NCBI RefSeq assembly: GCF_011682065.1
Contig: NZ_VUYU01000003.1
Coordinates: 343,956-407,955, forward strand
Reading direction: 5' to 3'
DNA: 64,000 nt
Origin: Massilia rubra
GTDB lineage: Bacteria > Pseudomonadota > Gammaproteobacteria > Burkholderiales > Burkholderiaceae_D
The position numbers were made by a program, and so were the translations under genes. Below are positions 34,753 through 43,838 of this stretch, piece by piece. The notes beneath the pieces were generated by a model. It worked only from the letters and a program-made list of their open reading frames with translations, made no database searches and had not been told where the DNA came from. Position 1 is the first letter of the stretch. Every line of letters starts with the position of its first letter.

Positions 34753-34931
34753 GTTGCATCCTTCCAGGGAACATCGAACAAGTGACTCACTGAGTATAGG
34801 TGGCGTATTTACATGCAATCTCACACATTGTCACTGTGGTGAAAATGGTAAAAAAATGCTAACGCCGCTGGCGTCGGGTCCGGCCGGCGAACGCAGGATA
34901 TGATGAAAGTTATCTATTGTTTGGAGTCAAC

Positions 34932-35393
34932 ATGGCAGCATCCCTGGCAACCGCCGCACTTTACTTTCGCGTGGGCCTGGAAAGCGGCGTCCTGCAAGCC
35001 GACCAGGCCAGGGCGTGGGCGATCGCGGTAATCGACCGGATGGACGAACCACCCGGCGAGATGATCGAACTATCCTGGCAACAGCCGCTGGCGCAGCTGA
35101 TTGCGAATCTGAAAGCGGTGCAAGGCGAAGCGGATCGGGACCTGGCCTGCCGGGCCTTGCTCGGCGTGCTTAGGGAGCACATGCAATCGGCCGACGCCGA
35201 CCTCGACAGCACGCTTCTCAAGGCGATGATGGTCACGAGCATGTTCGCATTCACCGATCGTTTCGATACCTTCAACGGTATTGATGATCAATTGCAGCTT
35301 GCGCAGTGCGGTACGTTCGGGACAGTGCAAGAGTGCCGGGAAGACTTCGACAACGCGATGAAGGAATATGCTTCTGCCGCGCAGGCGTGGTAA
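34932..35393 (+). CDS. Hypothetical helical protein
   Basis: 153 residues, mostly alpha-helical and acidic (ALYFRVGLESGVLQADQARAWAIAVIDRMDEPP, DSTLLKAMMVTSMFAFTDRF). No signal peptide, TM helix or known motif. TTGGAG lies seven bases before ATG 34932. It sits alone, divergent from the metallopeptidase operon and convergent with the LysR gene. Family not recognised. Confidence 0.6.
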   Translation: MAASLATAALYFRVGLESGVLQADQARAWAIAVIDRMDEPPGEMIELSWQQPLAQLIANLKAVQGEADRDLACRALLGVLREHMQSADADLDSTLLKAMMVTSMFAFTDRFDTFNGIDDQLQLAQCGTFGTVQECREDFDNAMKEYASAAQAW

Positions 35394-35418
35394 GCAGCGC
35401 CGATAGCGTATCGCCCGC

Positions 35419-36360
35419 TTATACGGAACCGGTCGCCAGGCCTGGGGACGCAGCCGGCGGAGGCGACTGCACGAAGTCAATGAAAGCGCGCAAGGGCGCG
35501 GGCAGGTGGCGCCGGCCGGCATAGTACAAAAACGGGCCGGGAAAGCGCAGCCACCATTCCGGCAGCACCGGCTGCAGCTGGCCCGACGCCAGGTAGGGCG
35601 CCAGCCAGTCTTCGAACAGGTAGATCAATCCGTGCCCCGCCACGGCGGCATGCACCGCCAGGTCGGCCACGGTGGGCGTGACGATCAGCGGCCCGCCCGG
35701 GTCGACCGTGAGGGTCTGGCCGTCGCGCCCGAACTCCCATGGATACACCAGGCCACTGAGGAACTTGCCGCGCAGGCAGGCGTGCTGCAACAGCTCGCGC
35801 GGGTGTTGCGGCACGCCGCGCCGCGCCAGGTAGGCGGGCGCGGCGGCCAGGGCGAAGCGTTCGGTGCGCGGGCCGATCGGCAAGGCGATCATGTCCTGCT
35901 CCAGGCGCTCGCCGTAGCGGATGCCGGCGTCGCAACCGCTGGCGACCAGGTCGACAAAATTATTGTCGACCACGATGTCGAGCGTGATGTCCGGATACAG
36001 TTCCATGAAGCGGCTCAGCATCGGCTGCAGGAAATGGCGCGCCGCGCTGACCGGCACGTTCAGGCGCAAGGTGCCGCGCGGACTGTCGCGCAGCTCGTTG
36101 AGTACATCGAGCGCGCTGGCGACCTGCATCAAGGCCGGTTGCAAACGGCCCAGCAGCAGTGCGCCGGCTGCGGTCGGCGCCACGCTGCGGGTGGTGCGCT
36201 CCAGCAAGCGGATGCCGAGTTGCGTTTCCAGCCGCCGTAGCGCCTGGCTCAAGGCCGAGGCCGACTGTCCGCTGGCGCGCGCGGCCTGGCGAAAGCCGCG
36301 GTGCTGCGCAACCAGCGCAAAGGTCGATAAATCGGCCATGGAAGGGAGTTCTGTACTCAT
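35419..36360 (-). CDS. LysR-family transcriptional regulator
   Basis: 313 residues. The N-terminal winged HTH (LSTFALVAQHRGFRQAARASGQSASALSQALRRLETQLGIRLLERT) is followed by a LysR substrate-binding domain (GTLRLNVPVSAARHFLQPML). It belongs to the CrgA-like branch judged by its start and DSPRGTLRLN linker. It is divergent from an aldo/keto reductase gene 155 bases away, so it probably controls that gene and itself from the shared region. AGGATGG precedes ATG 36360. Inducer unknown. Confidence 0.88.
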   Translation of the reverse strand: MSTELPSMADLSTFALVAQHRGFRQAARASGQSASALSQALRRLETQLGIRLLERTTRSVAPTAAGALLLGRLQPALMQVASALDVLNELRDSPRGTLRLNVPVSAARHFLQPMLSRFMELYPDITLDIVVDNNFVDLVASGCDAGIRYGERLEQDMIALPIGPRTERFALAAAPAYLARRGVPQHPRELLQHACLRGKFLSGLVYPWEFGRDGQTLTVDPGGPLIVTPTVADLAVHAAVAGHGLIYLFEDWLAPYLASGQLQPVLPEWWLRFPGPFLYYAGRRHLPAPLRAFIDFVQSPPPAASPGLATGSV

Positions 36361-36515
36361 CGGTGCCATCCTCATTGTGCGCAATTGTGTACAGCTCGTG
36401 CGCGATTACCCCGATTATCACATGCAATGATCCCCGCTAGACTGTGTGCATGTGACGACCTGCAGGCGACGCGCAGGTCGCACCTTCATCCATCCCACCC
36501 CAGCCAAGGATTTCC

Positions 36516-37382
36516 GTGAACACCTATTCGCCTTCCCAACACCCATTCACGCCGGCCCATTGCGAGCGTCATTTCAACCGCATCGGTTACGGCGCCATGC
36601 AACTGGCCGGCCCGCATGTGTGGGGTCCGCCGGCAGACCGCGCCGCCGCCGTGGCCGTGCTGCGCGAGGCGATTGAACTGGGGATCAACCATATCGACAC
36701 GGCGGATTTTTACGGCCCGCATGTGACCAACCAACTCATCCGCGAAGCGCTGCATCCGTACCGCGACGATCTGACCATTGTGACCAAGATCGGCTTTCTG
36801 CGCGGGGCGGACCAGTCGTGGCTTCCGGCGGCGGCGCCGGCGCAACTGCGCGACGCCGTGCACAGCAATCTGAAGAACCTGGGCCTGGACGCGCTCGACG
36901 TGGTGAACTTTCGCGCGCCGGGTCTGGAAGGCGCCGATGGGTCGTCGATCGGCGAAGCGCTGGCGGTGCTGGCCGCCTTGAAGAAAGATGGGTTGATCCG
37001 CCATATCGGACTGAGTAACGTCAATGCGCGCCAGGTGGCCGAAGCGCAGCAAGTAACCGAGATCGTCTGCGTGCAGAACCACTACAACCTGGTCCATCGG
37101 GGCGACGATGCGCTGATCGACACGCTGGCGGCGCAGGGCATCGCCTACGTGCCGTTTTTCCCGCTGGGCGGATTCTCGCCGCTGCAATCGGGCGCCCTGA
37201 GCGAGGTGGCGGCGGCGATGGACGCCAATCCGATGCAGGTGGCGCTGGCGTGGCTGCTGCAGCGCGCGCCGAATATCCTGGTGATACCGGGCACCTCGTC
37301 GGTGGCGCACCTGCGCGAGAACGTGGCGGCGGGCGGCCTGCGCCTCGATGCGTCGGCCTTGCAGGCGCTCAACGCCCTGTAA
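36516..37382 (+). CDS. Aldo/keto reductase
   Basis: 288 residues, GTG start with AAGGA five bases upstream. It reduces an unknown carbonyl substrate using NADPH. Catalytic Asp and Tyr lie in NHIDTADFYGPH, Lys in VTKIGF; the His position reads DVVNFRAPG, a variant found in the YdbC-like branch of the family. The NADPH-binding end shows IPGTSSVAHLRENV. Divergent from the LysR regulator, its probable controller. Confidence 0.87.
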   Translation: MNTYSPSQHPFTPAHCERHFNRIGYGAMQLAGPHVWGPPADRAAAVAVLREAIELGINHIDTADFYGPHVTNQLIREALHPYRDDLTIVTKIGFLRGADQSWLPAAAPAQLRDAVHSNLKNLGLDALDVVNFRAPGLEGADGSSIGEALAVLAALKKDGLIRHIGLSNVNARQVAEAQQVTEIVCVQNHYNLVHRGDDALIDTLAAQGIAYVPFFPLGGFSPLQSGALSEVAAAMDANPMQVALAWLLQRAPNILVIPGTSSVAHLRENVAAGGLRLDASALQALNAL

Positions 37383-37468
37383 GCACCTGCGTCAAGCGCT
37401 CCGCCAGCATCCGGCGCCGTGCCGGCACGCCAGGCCGCGATCGACCCTGCCTGGCGCTAACGGCGTTT

Positions 37469-37927
37469 TTACGCAAGCGCCGGCTGGGGATAGATGAAAT
37501 TCGGGCAGACGTCGCCATCATCCCGGCAATACCGCATGAGCAGCCGGAGCGCCTGTTCCACCTCGCCGTAGCTGGCGAGATGGTCGATCCCTGCCTGGTC
37601 GGTATCGCGCTCGCACGACAGCATGGCCGTGGGAACCTGCCGCAGGATGCGCAACAAGGCGTGAAGGAAGTCATCGGCGCCCGGCCAGTCGTAGGGACGC
37701 ATGCGGTCCAGGTGGGGAAGCAAAGCGATGGTCAGCACATCGGCCGGGTCGTCGTGACGTGACAGGAGCCTGCCCATCAGCACACCGCCGGCATGGCACA
37801 GCAGTTCCCCGGTTTCTCCCCATTGCGACACATAGGGCCGGACCGTCATGCCAGCCTCGCCCGCCGGGCAAATGAGCCAGAAGGAATCGGGGGACCGGGT
37901 GAATGGGACTGTCGCGGTACGGTTCAT
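37469..37927 (-). CDS. Hypothetical protein
   Basis: 152 residues, soluble, not recognised. It contains acidic and tryptophan-rich stretches (DRMRPYDWPGADDFLHALLRILRQVP) and three to four cysteines. ATG 37927 lies nine bases after AGGAGC. It is convergent with the aldo/keto reductase gene and stands alone. Confidence 0.55.
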   Translation of the reverse strand: MNRTATVPFTRSPDSFWLICPAGEAGMTVRPYVSQWGETGELLCHAGGVLMGRLLSRHDDPADVLTIALLPHLDRMRPYDWPGADDFLHALLRILRQVPTAMLSCERDTDQAGIDHLASYGEVEQALRLLMRYCRDDGDVCPNFIYPQPALA

Positions 37928-38033
37928 CGGCAAGCGCTCCTACTGTTTTTCCATCATGAACTTTTCGACGCCGGCGCCCAATGACCGAGCGCCCCACGCG
38001 TGGGGGCGGATGTCCAAAACCCCGGCGGTGGCC

Positions 38034-38783
38034 TCATCTGCCGCCGGCAATATCGAGAAACGAGCCGGTGACATACGATGCTTCGTCGGAGAGCAGCCAC
38101 AAGATGGCGTAGGCCACTTCGTCGGCCTGCCCGCCGCGTTGCATGGGAATCAGGGAGCGCAAGCGGTCCACCCGGCCGGGCTCGCCGCCGCTGGCATGAA
38201 TGTCGGTATAGATGAATCCCGGCCGCACGCAGTTGACCCGGATCCCCTCGCTGGCGACCTCCAGCGACAGCCCGGTCGTGAAGGTGTCGATCGCGCCCTT
38301 GGAAGCGGCATAGTCGACATATTCCCCGGCCGCCCCCAGGCGCGAGGCGGCCGACGACACATTCACAATGGCCCCGCCCACGCCGCCATTGTTGCGCGAC
38401 ATGCGCCGCACAGCCTCGCGCGCGCACAGGAACTGGCTGGTGATGTTGCTCGAAAAGATGCGGTTCAGGCGCGCCATGTCCATCTCCACGATGCGCATCT
38501 TGTTTTCAAGCACGCCCACGTTATTGACCAGCGCGCTGACCGTGCCGAGCTGCTCGTCGACGCTGCGAAACAGTCGCACGACCTCGTCTTCGTCGCTGAC
38601 ATCGGCCCCCACCGCGATGGCCGTGCCGCCAGCGGCGTGAATCTGCCCGACGATTGCTTGCGCGGCCGCCGCATCCTTCAAATAATTGACGCAGACGGCA
38701 TAGCCGCGCGCTGCCGCCTTCAAGGCAGTTGCCGCGCCAATTCCGCGCCCGCCGCCGGTGATGATCATGACTTTGCTGTTCAT
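38034..38783 (-). CDS. Short-chain dehydrogenase/reductase
   Basis: 249 residues. NAD(P)-binding TGGGRGIG, NNVG, catalytic Ser in NVSSAAS and YAASK are all present, and the end has the usual SFLDIAGGR. Compared with the SDR at 29066 it is only distantly related, so it is a separate enzyme. Substrate unknown. The next gene on the strand begins 13 bases upstream of its start region, but shows different base composition. Confidence 0.85.
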   Translation of the reverse strand: MNSKVMIITGGGRGIGAATALKAAARGYAVCVNYLKDAAAAQAIVGQIHAAGGTAIAVGADVSDEDEVVRLFRSVDEQLGTVSALVNNVGVLENKMRIVEMDMARLNRIFSSNITSQFLCAREAVRRMSRNNGGVGGAIVNVSSAASRLGAAGEYVDYAASKGAIDTFTTGLSLEVASEGIRVNCVRPGFIYTDIHASGGEPGRVDRLRSLIPMQRGGQADEVAYAILWLLSDEASYVTGSFLDIAGGR

Positions 38784-38795
38784 GGAACCTTCTAA

Positions 38796-39206
38796 TCAGG
38801 ACTTGAAAAAAGTCTCGAACCTGGCATGCTGGAATGCCGGAACCAACAGCGGCACGAATTCCGGATCGCGCAGGGCGATCCACCAAGCTCGATGTCGCCC
38901 GTCCTGAAATTCAAATGAATTGTCGCCGAGCATCTTGACCCAGCTGACCTCGATGCCAGAGTCTTCTGCTTGCCCCTGAAAAATCCGGGAAAGCCGGTCA
39001 AGACGTGGCTGCCCAGGTGTGAAATCGTACTGGCAATTAATCAGGCTGTTCCGCATCCATCGCTTGAACTGCTCCGAAGTAACACAAATAAGTTTCCAAC
39101 CATTAATTTTTTTAAGCTCCGGTTCAATCGCGCCAGAATACGGCTTGATGGTCAAAACGATTGCCGCAGGATCCATTGGGTCTGAACTGTTGAGTACGAC
39201 GCGCAT
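38796..39206 (-). CDS. Hypothetical protein, possibly plasmid fertility-inhibition-factor-like
   Basis: 136 residues, lower GC than the surrounding genes. The C-terminal part FEFQDGRHRAWWIALRDPEFVPLLVP resembles the GRHR-W motif of the PFIF (FiwA-like) family, once described as inhibitors of plasmid transfer and now seen in many chromosomes. The match is by eye only. It is probably recently acquired with the small genes that follow it. Confidence 0.5.
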   Translation of the reverse strand: MRVVLNSSDPMDPAAIVLTIKPYSGAIEPELKKINGWKLICVTSEQFKRWMRNSLINCQYDFTPGQPRLDRLSRIFQGQAEDSGIEVSWVKMLGDNSFEFQDGRHRAWWIALRDPEFVPLLVPAFQHARFETFFKS

Positions 39207-39242
39207 GCGATATCGACGAGAACCATGGAAATTCCCTGGCAG

Positions 39243-39422
39243 CTAAGCCCGGCGATCGTCAAGCCATGCTATCACGGCATCTTCTTCCTTCAAGACACAG
39301 GGAATACGCATGCCGTACCGCTTTTTTCCGCGAACGAATACGACCAGGCATGGGTCACCATTGGGGATGCGCACCTTCCTGTAAAAGCCGATATCGAACA
39401 GCGGCAATTGCAAGGAGTTCAT
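39243..39422 (-). CDS. Small hypothetical protein (doubtful)
   Basis: 59 residues from ATG 39422, extendable to TTG 39470. It reads NSLQLPLFDIGFYRKVRIPNG and ends CVLKEEDAVIAWLDDRRA, with plausible composition but no ribosome site and no recognised family. An opposite-strand frame over the same bases (39225-39485) is equally long, so the call is weak. Confidence 0.3.
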   Translation of the reverse strand: MNSLQLPLFDIGFYRKVRIPNGDPCLVVFVRGKKRYGMRIPCVLKEEDAVIAWLDDRRA

Positions 39423-39470
39423 CAAGCCGCAGCGGACGTTTCGCGAGCGTTTCAAGAATCGAAAAGTCAA

Positions 39471-39769
39471 GAGGAGAGAAATTAGTCTTCATCGTGCATC
39501 ACCAGCCACATCTGAGCAGCACAATCACAATGAAACACATACTGAACCCTGATGGGTTGTAAGGTTAGCACCAATGACCGCTCCTGGCCGACAACTGCCG
39601 ATTGTACTCGACGGCTGCGGTACGGTCCGATCTCGGCAGCTGCCGCCCCAAACCGGACATTCTAAAACGGGCTCGTAACGCACATCTCAAGCTACTCTTT
39701 CCATTCACCTGGCGCGGCTAGGATAGTCAATCTCGATAGCGTCGTTGAAGACCAACGCGAAGGCAGTCG
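39471..39769. other. Gene-free stretch with dispersed repeat copy A
   Basis: 299 bases. Apart from the 81-base repeat copy at 39578-39658 I see no gene or promoter of note. Base composition is lower in GC than the flanking core genes. Confidence 0.5.
39578..39658 (+). repeat. 81-base direct repeat, copy A
   Basis: CCGCTCCTGGCCGACAACTG starts a segment that recurs at 40234-40314 with the same length and about 88 percent identity, ending CCGCCCCAAA-C-GGAC in both. The two copies flank the gene at 39770. Related partial forms occur near 40799 and 42650. It is not part of a recognised IS. Confidence 0.75.
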
Positions 39770-40207
39770 TTACCAACACGCCGAATCGGCCTTGGCTGGA
39801 TCGAATGAATCCTCCCGCACTTCCATCACGAGTTCGTATGGTGAAAGCGGCGAGAACGCGCGGCGAAGATAAATGCAGTCCCCTGATGATGCAGTATCAA
39901 GACGAGAAATAATGGTTAGCGCGAGCCCTTGAATTTCGCCCAGCGGACCAGCGATCCAATGGTCCGTTATTTCCGATGTTGTCCAGGTGCCGATCGCAAG
40001 GTAACCGTAGGGACCAAAGTGTTGATGCTCAGATACTAGCTCGTTGCCAGGGTGCGATGCATATTTTTTCATTGCGTGAGCGAAGTGCCGGAGTCCTGCC
40101 TTCGACCCTATCAGTCTCCACTCTTTCGACTCGTCGTGGCGGTCATAGAAAAAGCCAAGTTCTCGCCACTCACGCTGAGTCATTTCGTTGATTTCGGTAC
40201 TGGGCAT
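39770..40207 (-). CDS. Hypothetical protein, possibly Imm32-like immunity protein
   Basis: 145 residues, lower GC than the core genes. Features include EWRELGFFYDRHDESKEWRL, GSKAGLRHFAHAMKKYASHPGNELVSEHQHFGPYGYL and a final IAGPLGEIQGLALTIISRL, which recall an immunity-protein family of polymorphic toxin systems. The match is from memory of motif style and no toxin gene is adjacent. It lies between the two copies of the 81-base repeat, so it may have moved with them. Confidence 0.5.
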   Translation of the reverse strand: MPSTEINEMTQREWRELGFFYDRHDESKEWRLIGSKAGLRHFAHAMKKYASHPGNELVSEHQHFGPYGYLAIGTWTTSEITDHWIAGPLGEIQGLALTIISRLDTASSGDCIYLRRAFSPLSPYELVMEVREDSFDPAKADSACW

Positions 40208-40233
40208 GTCTTTTCTAATCGTCCCTTCAACGG

Positions 40234-40314
40234 CCGCTCCTGGCCGACAACTGCCGATTGCACTAGACGGCAGCGGTGCCGTCCGATCTCGGCCGCTGCC
40301 GCCCCAAAGCGGAC
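40234..40314 (+). repeat. 81-base direct repeat, copy B
   Basis: Second copy of the repeat at 39578-39658, starting CCGCTCCTGGCCGACAACTG. It lies 27 bases upstream of the start codon of the gene at 39770-40207. Copies at both ends of that gene suggest duplication or recombination around it. Confidence 0.75.
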
Positions 40315-40364
40315 CTGCACGACAACGCTAGCAATTCAGTGGCATCACACTAATTCGTCTACCC

Positions 40365-40742
40365 CTAGCCGAGACCGCGCAAACGCGTAACAGCAGCATT
40401 AATGCGGGACGCCTCAGCGTGGGCATCGGGCACACCAATAACCAACCGAGTCCATTCCTTGTGTGCTACCTCTATCACGACCGTTTGTAGCTTGCGCCGC
40501 ATGAAAACAAATTGTCTTTCGCCACTACGAACGAACGTACCAGCTGCAACAACGAAAGGAATATGAGTTCCGGGAATGCGCCAGCCGAGCTTCATGCCCC
40601 CAGGACCACCGAAGCGGGAATCTTCCCTGGCGCTCTTAATTTGTGCAATTTGAACGCGGATATTATCCGTAAAGGCCAACATCTTATCCCATTTTCCGAG
40701 ATGAACGATGAGTTCGCGATCGGTCAATTCTAGTCGAGGCAT
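40365..40742 (-). CDS. Hypothetical protein
   Basis: 125 residues, no known family. AGGAG lies six bases before ATG 40742, so it is likely real. It is soluble and begins MPRLELTDRELIVHLGKWDKM, then shows GGPGGMKLGWRIPGTHIPFVVAAGTF and EWTRLVIGVPDAHAEASRINAAV, a pattern seen in small bacterial proteins of unknown role. GC is moderate. Confidence 0.6.
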   Translation of the reverse strand: MPRLELTDRELIVHLGKWDKMLAFTDNIRVQIAQIKSAREDSRFGGPGGMKLGWRIPGTHIPFVVAAGTFVRSGERQFVFMRRKLQTVVIEVAHKEWTRLVIGVPDAHAEASRINAAVTRLRGLG

Positions 40743-40836
40743 TCTTACTCCTGAGCGTAAAAGTCTTAATCCAAATGCAGGAACTTCATACGTCTGCTTC
40801 TGGCCGATAGCGGCCGTTCGAAAGCGCAGGTCCGGT

Positions 40837-41586
40837 TCACCGCCGTGCCTCGATGAGGTGACGTGTCGAGTAGCTCACGAAGGGCTCGCCCTGGCGCATC
40901 TGACGGTCCAGGGCCAGCAGCTCATCGTGGTACTTGGCCACCGAGAAATCCGGTACCCACCAGACGCACTTGCGAAGGATCCAGACCACCGCGCCGACAT
41001 CATGGAAGAGCATACGGCAGCGCGCCGTGCGCAACTGCGTTACAGTCAGCCCTGCGACCATTGCCGCGGCCGCTTCATCCTGCGGATCACGACGCTGCCG
41101 TTCGACCGGCAGCGGTCCCAGGAAATGCTCGATCAACTCAAAGGACGAAGCAGGGCCCACATGTTGCCCAAAGTAGTGTCCGGCGGGCTGAAGAACGCGA
41201 TGGATTTCCGCCCAATCCGGGCACACCGGGTGGCGCGACGTGACAAGCGCGAACGACCCATCGGCAAAGGGCAGCGCAGCGCCCGCCACTGTTTCCACCA
41301 CCTGCACGCCGCGCGCGCCCAGGCGCGCTTGCGCCTTGCGCGCGTTGGGCGACCAGGCTTCAGTCGCATACATGCGGGGAGGAAAACACGGTGCCTCATC
41401 CACGACTTCGCCGCCACCCGTATCCAGATCGAGCGCCGATTCGACGCTCGCCAGCTGCTGCGCGAGCAAGCGGGCATAGCCCCAGGGCGGGCGTTCTTCG
41501 CTGGCGCGCCCATCGAGCCAGTCGAAGCCCCAACCGCTCACGTCCGCCGCTTCGGCTTCGGCCACCAAGGCCTCAAAAGGTTTCAT
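40837..41586 (-). CDS. SAM-dependent methyltransferase, class I
   Basis: 249 residues. The AdoMet-binding motif I is ALDLDTGGGEV; a central acidic region and PFADGSFALVTSRHPVCPDWAEIHRVLQPAG match motifs II-III of class I methyltransferases, close to methyltransferase-11. Substrate unknown. GAGGAA lies upstream of ATG 41586. It is flanked by unrelated small genes. Confidence 0.8.
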   Translation of the reverse strand: MKPFEALVAEAEAADVSGWGFDWLDGRASEERPPWGYARLLAQQLASVESALDLDTGGGEVVDEAPCFPPRMYATEAWSPNARKAQARLGARGVQVVETVAGAALPFADGSFALVTSRHPVCPDWAEIHRVLQPAGHYFGQHVGPASSFELIEHFLGPLPVERQRRDPQDEAAAAMVAGLTVTQLRTARCRMLFHDVGAVVWILRKCVWWVPDFSVAKYHDELLALDRQMRQGEPFVSYSTRHLIEARR

Positions 41587-41678
41587 GCATTTTTCCTCGA
41601 TCTGTCCTTGAACCTCACGTATCGCTGTCGCCGCACTGCGCAGTAACAGGGATAGGGAGTCATTGTTTTACTTCACAT

Positions 41679-42251
41679 TCATGTTTGCTTCTCGCTCAGC
41701 ACGCGCCGGTAATGCACGGCGAGCGCGCCGCTGCGCAGCGCCCTCGCCGAAATCAATTCAAGCCGTCGCGTGCCGGGCAGCCCGCTCTCGTACAGGGTCG
41801 GGCCGTGGCCGGCGATCCTGGGGTGGACCAGCAATTTGTATTCATCGATCAGATCCAGGCGATCGAGTTCGGTCGCAAGCTTGCCGCTACCGAGGAGTAC
41901 GCCGTCCGGGGTTGCGTCCTTGAGCTTCTGTACGCCTGTGCGCAGATCGCCGGCGATGTGGTGGCTATTGGTCCACGGAAAATCCTTTCGCGTCGACGAC
42001 ACCACGTACTTCGGCTTGGCCTCCAGCTTGACCGCCCACTCGCGCATCGCCGGTGGCGCCTCCGCGTCGCCGCAGGCGACCGCTGGCCAGTAACTTTCCA
42101 TCATCTCGTAGGTGACGCGGCCCCAGAGCATCGCCCCGCTCTCATCCATGAGGCGGGTGAAGTAAGCGTGTGTCTCGTCGTCGGCGATGCCTTCCTGATG
42201 GTCCACGCATCCATCCAGAGTCACATTGATGCTGAAGGTCAAGAGTCCCAT
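41679..42251 (-). CDS. RibD C-terminal/dihydrofolate-reductase-like protein
   Basis: 190 residues. It matches the RibD_C family of NADPH-dependent reductases: TFSINVTLDGCVDHQEG near the start, AMLWGRVTYEMMESYWP, KYVVSSTRKDFPW and GVLLGSGKLATELDRLDLIDEYKLLVHP. Such proteins occur as stand-alone reductases of unknown substrate. ATG 42251 has GGAGGA eight bases upstream, so the upstream ATG at 42263 is less likely. Confidence 0.85.
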   Translation of the reverse strand: MGLLTFSINVTLDGCVDHQEGIADDETHAYFTRLMDESGAMLWGRVTYEMMESYWPAVACGDAEAPPAMREWAVKLEAKPKYVVSSTRKDFPWTNSHHIAGDLRTGVQKLKDATPDGVLLGSGKLATELDRLDLIDEYKLLVHPRIAGHGPTLYESGLPGTRRLELISARALRSGALAVHYRRVLSEKQT

Positions 42252-42395
42252 GCTGTCCTCCATTCAAGAGACGCGATGAGCCGCCCGCCCGATGATCCCA
42301 AGGGCTCGAGCAGAGGGTCCATGCAGACAAACGAACAGGTGCTGGACATGAGATCGCGACTAGTCATGTATTTGTCCGAGAACGGCGCAAGGATT

Positions 42396-42623
42396 TCACA
42401 ACACGGACATCCAATCGCCTCTCTCGAGCAGGTCAAAGAAGTCGTTCAAGGACTCTTCAGCGACATTCAACGTCACCCGATACCCGCCTTTGGGATGCAG
42501 TCCCTGGAAATCAATGTCAGACACGCCGCGCGCGTCCTTCAGCAGCGTTAACAATGCATCGAGTTCGTCCTGGGATTGAGCAGTCACACTGTGCCGACGC
42601 ATCAGCCTTAAATATTGTCTCAC
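42396..42623 (-). CDS. Small hypothetical protein
   Basis: 75 residues, GTG start at 42623 with GGAG seven bases upstream. It is helical and acidic (SQDELDALLTLLKDARGVSDIDFQ, NDFFDLLERGDWMSVL). No known family. It lies in the lower-GC stretch beside the RibD-like gene. Confidence 0.5.
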   Translation of the reverse strand: MRQYLRLMRRHSVTAQSQDELDALLTLLKDARGVSDIDFQGLHPKGGYRVTLNVAEESLNDFFDLLERGDWMSVL

Positions 42624-42956
42624 CTGTACACTCCAAACACATCAAGGTCCGCTTCTGACCGTAAGCGGAAGTTCCCATGCGCATGTCCACCTCGGCGCCT
42701 TGGGTCTCACCTTATTGTTGTGTGTCCGACTTTATTGTTTTTCCACAACAGATTATCGGCGAATAAAGAGTTTGACACTATCACTTCTATAGAATCAAGG
42801 ATTTAAGATCAACGGCCACCCTGGCATCGAAGAATAGCGTTTGACGCATCATCGCCTCCCATGTGAATTTTGCATAAGCATTGTCGTTGCCACCTGTTCA
42901 TGGGAATATTGTGTCATGCGACGGCTGGAATTCCCGGGCCGTAAGGAAAAAACGAC
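42624..42956. other. Gene-free stretch before the amino-acid binding protein gene
   Basis: 333 bases. It holds a partial copy of the dispersed repeat (GGTCCGCTTCTGACCGTAAG near 42650) and the TAAGGAAA ribosome site for the next gene. I found no sigma-54 promoter or ORF that looks real. Confidence 0.45.
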
Positions 42957-43838
42957 GTGAACACCAGACACCTGCTCTTCGCATTTGCCGCACTGCTCCC
43001 GCTCGCCCCCCATGGCGCGGCGCAGGAGTCGCCGACTTTGCGAAAAATCGCGGAAACGGGCGTCATCAGCATTGGCTTTCGCGACAAATCGATCCCGTTT
43101 TCCTATCTCGACAAGCAGCAGCGGCCGACCGGCTATTCGATCGAACTGTGCTATCGCATCGTCGACGCCATCCGCACCCGGCTCAAGGCGCCCGGCCTGG
43201 AAGTGATGCTGCGCCCGGTCACCTCCGCCAACCGCAGCGCGTTCATGCTCAACGGCATCGTCGACCTCGAATGCGGCTCGACCACCAACACGCTCGAGCG
43301 GCAAAAGGAGGTGGCGTTTTCGGTGACGACCTTCGTCGCGGCCACCAGCCTGGTGGCGAAAAAGGCAGCCCGCATCGATTCGCTGCAAGCGCTCAAGGGC
43401 TCGACCGTCGTCTCGACAGCCGGCACCACGGCCATCAACGCACTGGGGGACACCGCCCAGGCACAGGGGCTCGACCTGCACATCATTCCGGGCAGGGATC
43501 ACGCCGAAGCGTTTTCGATGGTCGAGGCCGACCGCGCGCTCGCGTTCGTGATGGACGATGTGCTTCTGCACGGGCTGGTCGCCGCCGCCAAGGACCCGGG
43601 CATGTATGCCATCGTCGCCACCGATTTGCCGGTGCAGCCGTACGGGATCGTGGTGCGCAAGAACGACCCCGAATTCAAGAAACTGGTGGACGAAGCCATC
43701 GTCGCGCTGTTCAAGTCCGGCGAAGTGCAGCAGATCTACCGCAAGTGGTTCGCGCCACTCCAGTTGCCGATGAGCCCTGCGCTGAAAAAGGCGATTGCCG
43801 CCCCCACCGATTCGGGCGACCCGGCCGCCTACCGCTAA
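42957..43838 (+). CDS. Periplasmic amino-acid-binding protein, GltI/AatJ-like
   Basis: 293 residues, GTG start with AAGGAA nine bases upstream. A signal peptide ends near residue 22 (PHGAAQE). The binding domain shows ETGVISIGFRDKSIPFSYLD, GYSIELC, PVTSANR, DLECGSTTNTLERQKEVAFS and QIYRKWF, typical of family 3 solute-binding proteins for Glu/Asp. It resembles the second binding protein at 50171. It has no permease of its own, so it probably delivers ligand to the GltJKL transporter. Its stop lies inside the palindromic element at 43836. Confidence 0.85.
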   Translation: MNTRHLLFAFAALLPLAPHGAAQESPTLRKIAETGVISIGFRDKSIPFSYLDKQQRPTGYSIELCYRIVDAIRTRLKAPGLEVMLRPVTSANRSAFMLNGIVDLECGSTTNTLERQKEVAFSVTTFVAATSLVAKKAARIDSLQALKGSTVVSTAGTTAINALGDTAQAQGLDLHIIPGRDHAEAFSMVEADRALAFVMDDVLLHGLVAAAKDPGMYAIVATDLPVQPYGIVVRKNDPEFKKLVDEAIVALFKSGEVQQIYRKWFAPLQLPMSPALKKAIAAPTDSGDPAAYR

